A stretch of 6,726 nt of DNA, taken from positions 1-6,726 of the forward strand of contig JASLNQ010000121.1 in assembly GCA_030745955.1 (NCBI GenBank). The letters are read 5' to 3'. The notes under the pieces are model-generated. The model was given only the letters and a program-made list of their open reading frames with translations, was not told where the DNA came from and did not search any database. Made by a program: the position numbers and the translations under genes. Source of the stretch: Dehalococcoidia bacterium. Lineage in GTDB: Bacteria; Chloroflexota; Dehalococcoidia; UBA1151; UBA1328. The number at the start of each line of letters is the position of its first letter. The stretch's first letter is position 1. Below, one piece after another: positions 5,543-6,726 of this stretch.

Positions 5543-6726
5543 ATGACCCACGGAGTCCTACCTGCCTCGAAGCCCGGAATCTTTGTGCTCGCCATCCTGT
5601 TGATCGCCCTCGCGGGGATCGCGTGCCGTGGCGATCAGGGTGAAATCGGACCACCGGGTGAAGCCGGGTCACTGGGGGAACCCGGTGAACCGGGAGCCCC
5701 CGGCGCAGCTGGTTTGCGGGGTTTCCCTGGTCCGACAGGACCGGAGGGACCGGAGGGAGAGCGGGGAGCGGCGGGGACAGCTGGATCGGCAGGTCCGCGT
5801 GGACCGAGTGGAACTGACGGTGAACCCGTCACGCTGGTTGTCGGGGCGGGCCTAACGCTAGAAGAAGCGGGCGATGTGGCTTCTGTCGATTTTGGCGGGT
5901 CTGGCACTGCGGGCACGGTGGCCCGAAGCGATCACGAACACGATTCCGACTTTTACACCCGGTCAGAGCTCTCGTCGGGATCGGCAGACGTAGCGTGGTC
6001 GTCGCTCACAGGCGTTCCGGGCGATCTCAGTTCCGGCGGGGCAGCTGCCTCGGTTGAGTGGGAGAACGTCCAGAACCGGCCCGAGGGACTGGACGATGGC
6101 GACGACGGACTGACATCTGTTGAGTGGGCGGATGTCCAGAACCGGCCAATTGAACTGAACACAACGCTCGGGGGGTTGGTCTGCGGTTCAAGCGAAATCC
6201 CGATCTTCAACGGCTCGACATGGGTCTGTGGCGATGCGGGTCCTTCACCCGGCGACTACGCGGCGTCGGGGCAGTCGTGCGGAACGGGTTTGCTGGCATC
6301 GGGGCTCGATGCGACTGGGAGCCTGGTATGCAGTGCGATCGCCACCAGCGACATCACCCCGTTCCAGCGTGGCAAGCACCGGGTGACGACCCTCGTGATC
6401 GGACCGGGCGATGCCGGGCTGTGGAACTCGGTGACAATTGGTGACGACGGGCTCCCCGTCATCGCTTACGAGGCAAACAATTCTCTTTACCTTGCGCACT
6501 GTGACGACGTGTCTTGCGCAACGGCCACGCCTTCACTGGTTGAGGCAACCGGCGCTGGCGATCTCCATGCGTCGGTAATCATCGGGAGCGACGGCCTCCC
6601 CTTGATCAGCTACCGGTCGTCGACCGAGAACGACCTGAAGGTCGCGCATTGCCAGACGGTCGATTGTTCTACCAGTGCGAAGGCGATTCTTGAAAGCGCC
6701 GGCGATGTCGGGGAGTTCACGTCGAT
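5543..6726 (+). CDS. Collagen-like, repeat-containing surface lipoprotein (C-terminus beyond window)
   Basis: The frame is open from 5543 to the right edge (394 residues visible). Residues 11-27 are a hydrophobic export segment ending in LAGIAC, with C28 as the lipidated cysteine, so the mature protein is probably membrane-anchored and exposed. Residues 30-95 are 22 uninterrupted Gly-X-Y triplets (collagen-like). Next come [23 protein letters not shown] (121-143 region), which resembles linkers in phage tail-fibre-like proteins, and three W-containing units: [10 protein letters not shown] (150-159), [10 protein letters not shown] (171-180) and [10 protein letters not shown] (193-202). Cys-rich W-V-C and LVC elements follow (212-263). 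From residue 295 there are repeats of about 48 residues with S-V-x-I-G-x-D-G-L-P-x-I-x-Y and AHC....C (C320/C325, C370/C375), probably beta-propeller blades. The start is uncertain: in-frame GTG at 5534 and 5501 and ATG at 5504 are possible, and no strong ribosome binding site is seen. The role is unknown; adhesion or surface display is plausible. Confidence 0.8.
   Translation, partial: MTHGVLPASKPGIFVLAILLIALAGIACRGDQGEIGPPGEAGSLGEPGEPGAPGAAGLRGFPGPTGPEGPEGERGAAGTAGSAGPRGPSGTDGEPVTLVVGAGLTLEEAGDVASVDFGGSGTAGTVARSDHEHDSDFYTRSELSSGSADVAWSSLTGVPGDLSSGGAAASVEWENVQNRPEGLDDGDDGLTSVEWADVQNRPIELNTTLGGLVCGSSEIPIFNGSTWVCGDAGPSPGDYAASGQSCGTGLLASGLDATGSLVCSAIATSDITPFQRGKHRVTTLVIGPGDAGLWNSVTIGDDGLPVIAYEANNSLYLAHCDDVSCATATPSLVEATGAGDLHASVIIGSDGLPLISYRSSTENDLKVAHCQTVDCSTSAKAILESAGDVGEFTS
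5630..5827 (+). repeat. Collagen-like Gly-X-Y coding segment (22 triplets)
   Basis: Within the lipoprotein every third residue is Gly for 22 consecutive triplets, from GDQ GEI GPP to GTD GEP. It includes Pro- and Glu/Arg-rich triplets (GEP, GPE, GER, GPR) that favour a stable triple helix without hydroxyproline. It begins two residues after the lipidated Cys, so the anchor would be followed directly by a trimeric stalk. The complementary strand also reads open here as a Pro/Ser-rich frame, which is a by-product of the GGN/CCN codons. Confidence 0.85.
6053..6147 (+). repeat. Tandem 66-base repeat encoding V-E-W-x-x-V-Q-N-R-P
   Basis: The segments starting at 6053 and 6119 are offset by 66 bases (22 residues). 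They encode [10 protein letters not shown] and [10 protein letters not shown], with long identical runs such as GTTGAGTGGG and GTCCAGAACCGGCC. A more diverged third copy, [10 protein letters not shown], lies 21 residues earlier. The two later copies are close enough in DNA sequence to suggest recent duplication or recombination. Confidence 0.7.
6425..6726 (+). repeat. Two propeller-like 48-residue repeats (second one cut by window edge)
   Basis: Residues 295-342 and 343 onward of the lipoprotein align as repeats: [14 protein letters not shown] with AHCDDVSC, then [14 protein letters not shown] with AHCQTVDC. Each unit carries a Cys pair spaced by four residues, suggesting an intra-blade disulfide in an exported protein. 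Many more copies are likely beyond the right edge, because such repeats usually occur in runs that close a beta-propeller. Confidence 0.65.

Noticed and set aside
5635..5916. Minus-strand Pro/Ser-rich frame resembling a collagen-like protein
   Set aside because: It is the complement of the GGN-rich collagen segment on the plus strand. The plus frame has a signal peptide and continues far beyond.

Overview
The window is moderately GC-rich bacterial DNA with tightly packed, low-redundancy genes. It carries mainly central and peripheral carbon-metabolism genes, then the start of a large surface lipoprotein. No RNA gene, insertion sequence, CRISPR array or phage integration site is visible. The gene types (an extended HpcH/HpaI-type aldolase, a TrpB2-like protein, an E1 alpha/beta pair, and a collagen-like lipoprotein with 'DGLP-ISY' repeats) would fit an uncultured environmental bacterium such as a marine Chloroflexota/SAR202 or a similar heterotroph. 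That placement is an impression from protein style, not a demonstrated taxonomy.

Layout: (1) 1-167, minus strand, 5' end of a SnoaL/NTF2-like protein that runs off the left edge. (2) 168-349, divergent intergenic region. (3) 350-1243, plus strand, HpcH/HpaI aldolase-family protein. (4) 1244-1507, convergent spacer with small palindromes and a REP-like hairpin. (5) A minus-strand cluster read right to left: TrpB2-like protein (5192-3828), a 192-nt spacer with a perfect palindrome abutting a Shine-Dalgarno, E1 alpha (3635-2637), a 58-nt gap, and E1 beta (2578-1508). (6) 5193-5542, divergent intergenic region. (7) From about 5543 to the right edge, plus strand, a lipoprotein with a collagen-like segment, tail-fibre-like linkers and repeated 48-residue propeller-like units.

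The E1 alpha and beta subunits together make a thiamine-diphosphate 2-oxoacid dehydrogenase E1 (pyruvate or acetoin type). No E2 or E3 gene follows; the next gene downstream is the convergent aldolase. An HpcH/HpaI aldolase typically releases pyruvate or another 2-oxoacid, so it could feed this E1, but that link is inferred.

The most notable observation is the TrpB2-like protein. It aligns with the TrpB2 family over almost its whole length, but the residue that should be the PLP-binding lysine is glutamate (E115). The catalytic-glutamate position, the glycine-rich phosphate loop and the C-terminal Ser-Gly-His-Gly loop are also altered. It looks like an intact, conserved-fold pseudoenzyme, or a radically repurposed one, placed upstream of a 2-oxoacid dehydrogenase E1 pair.
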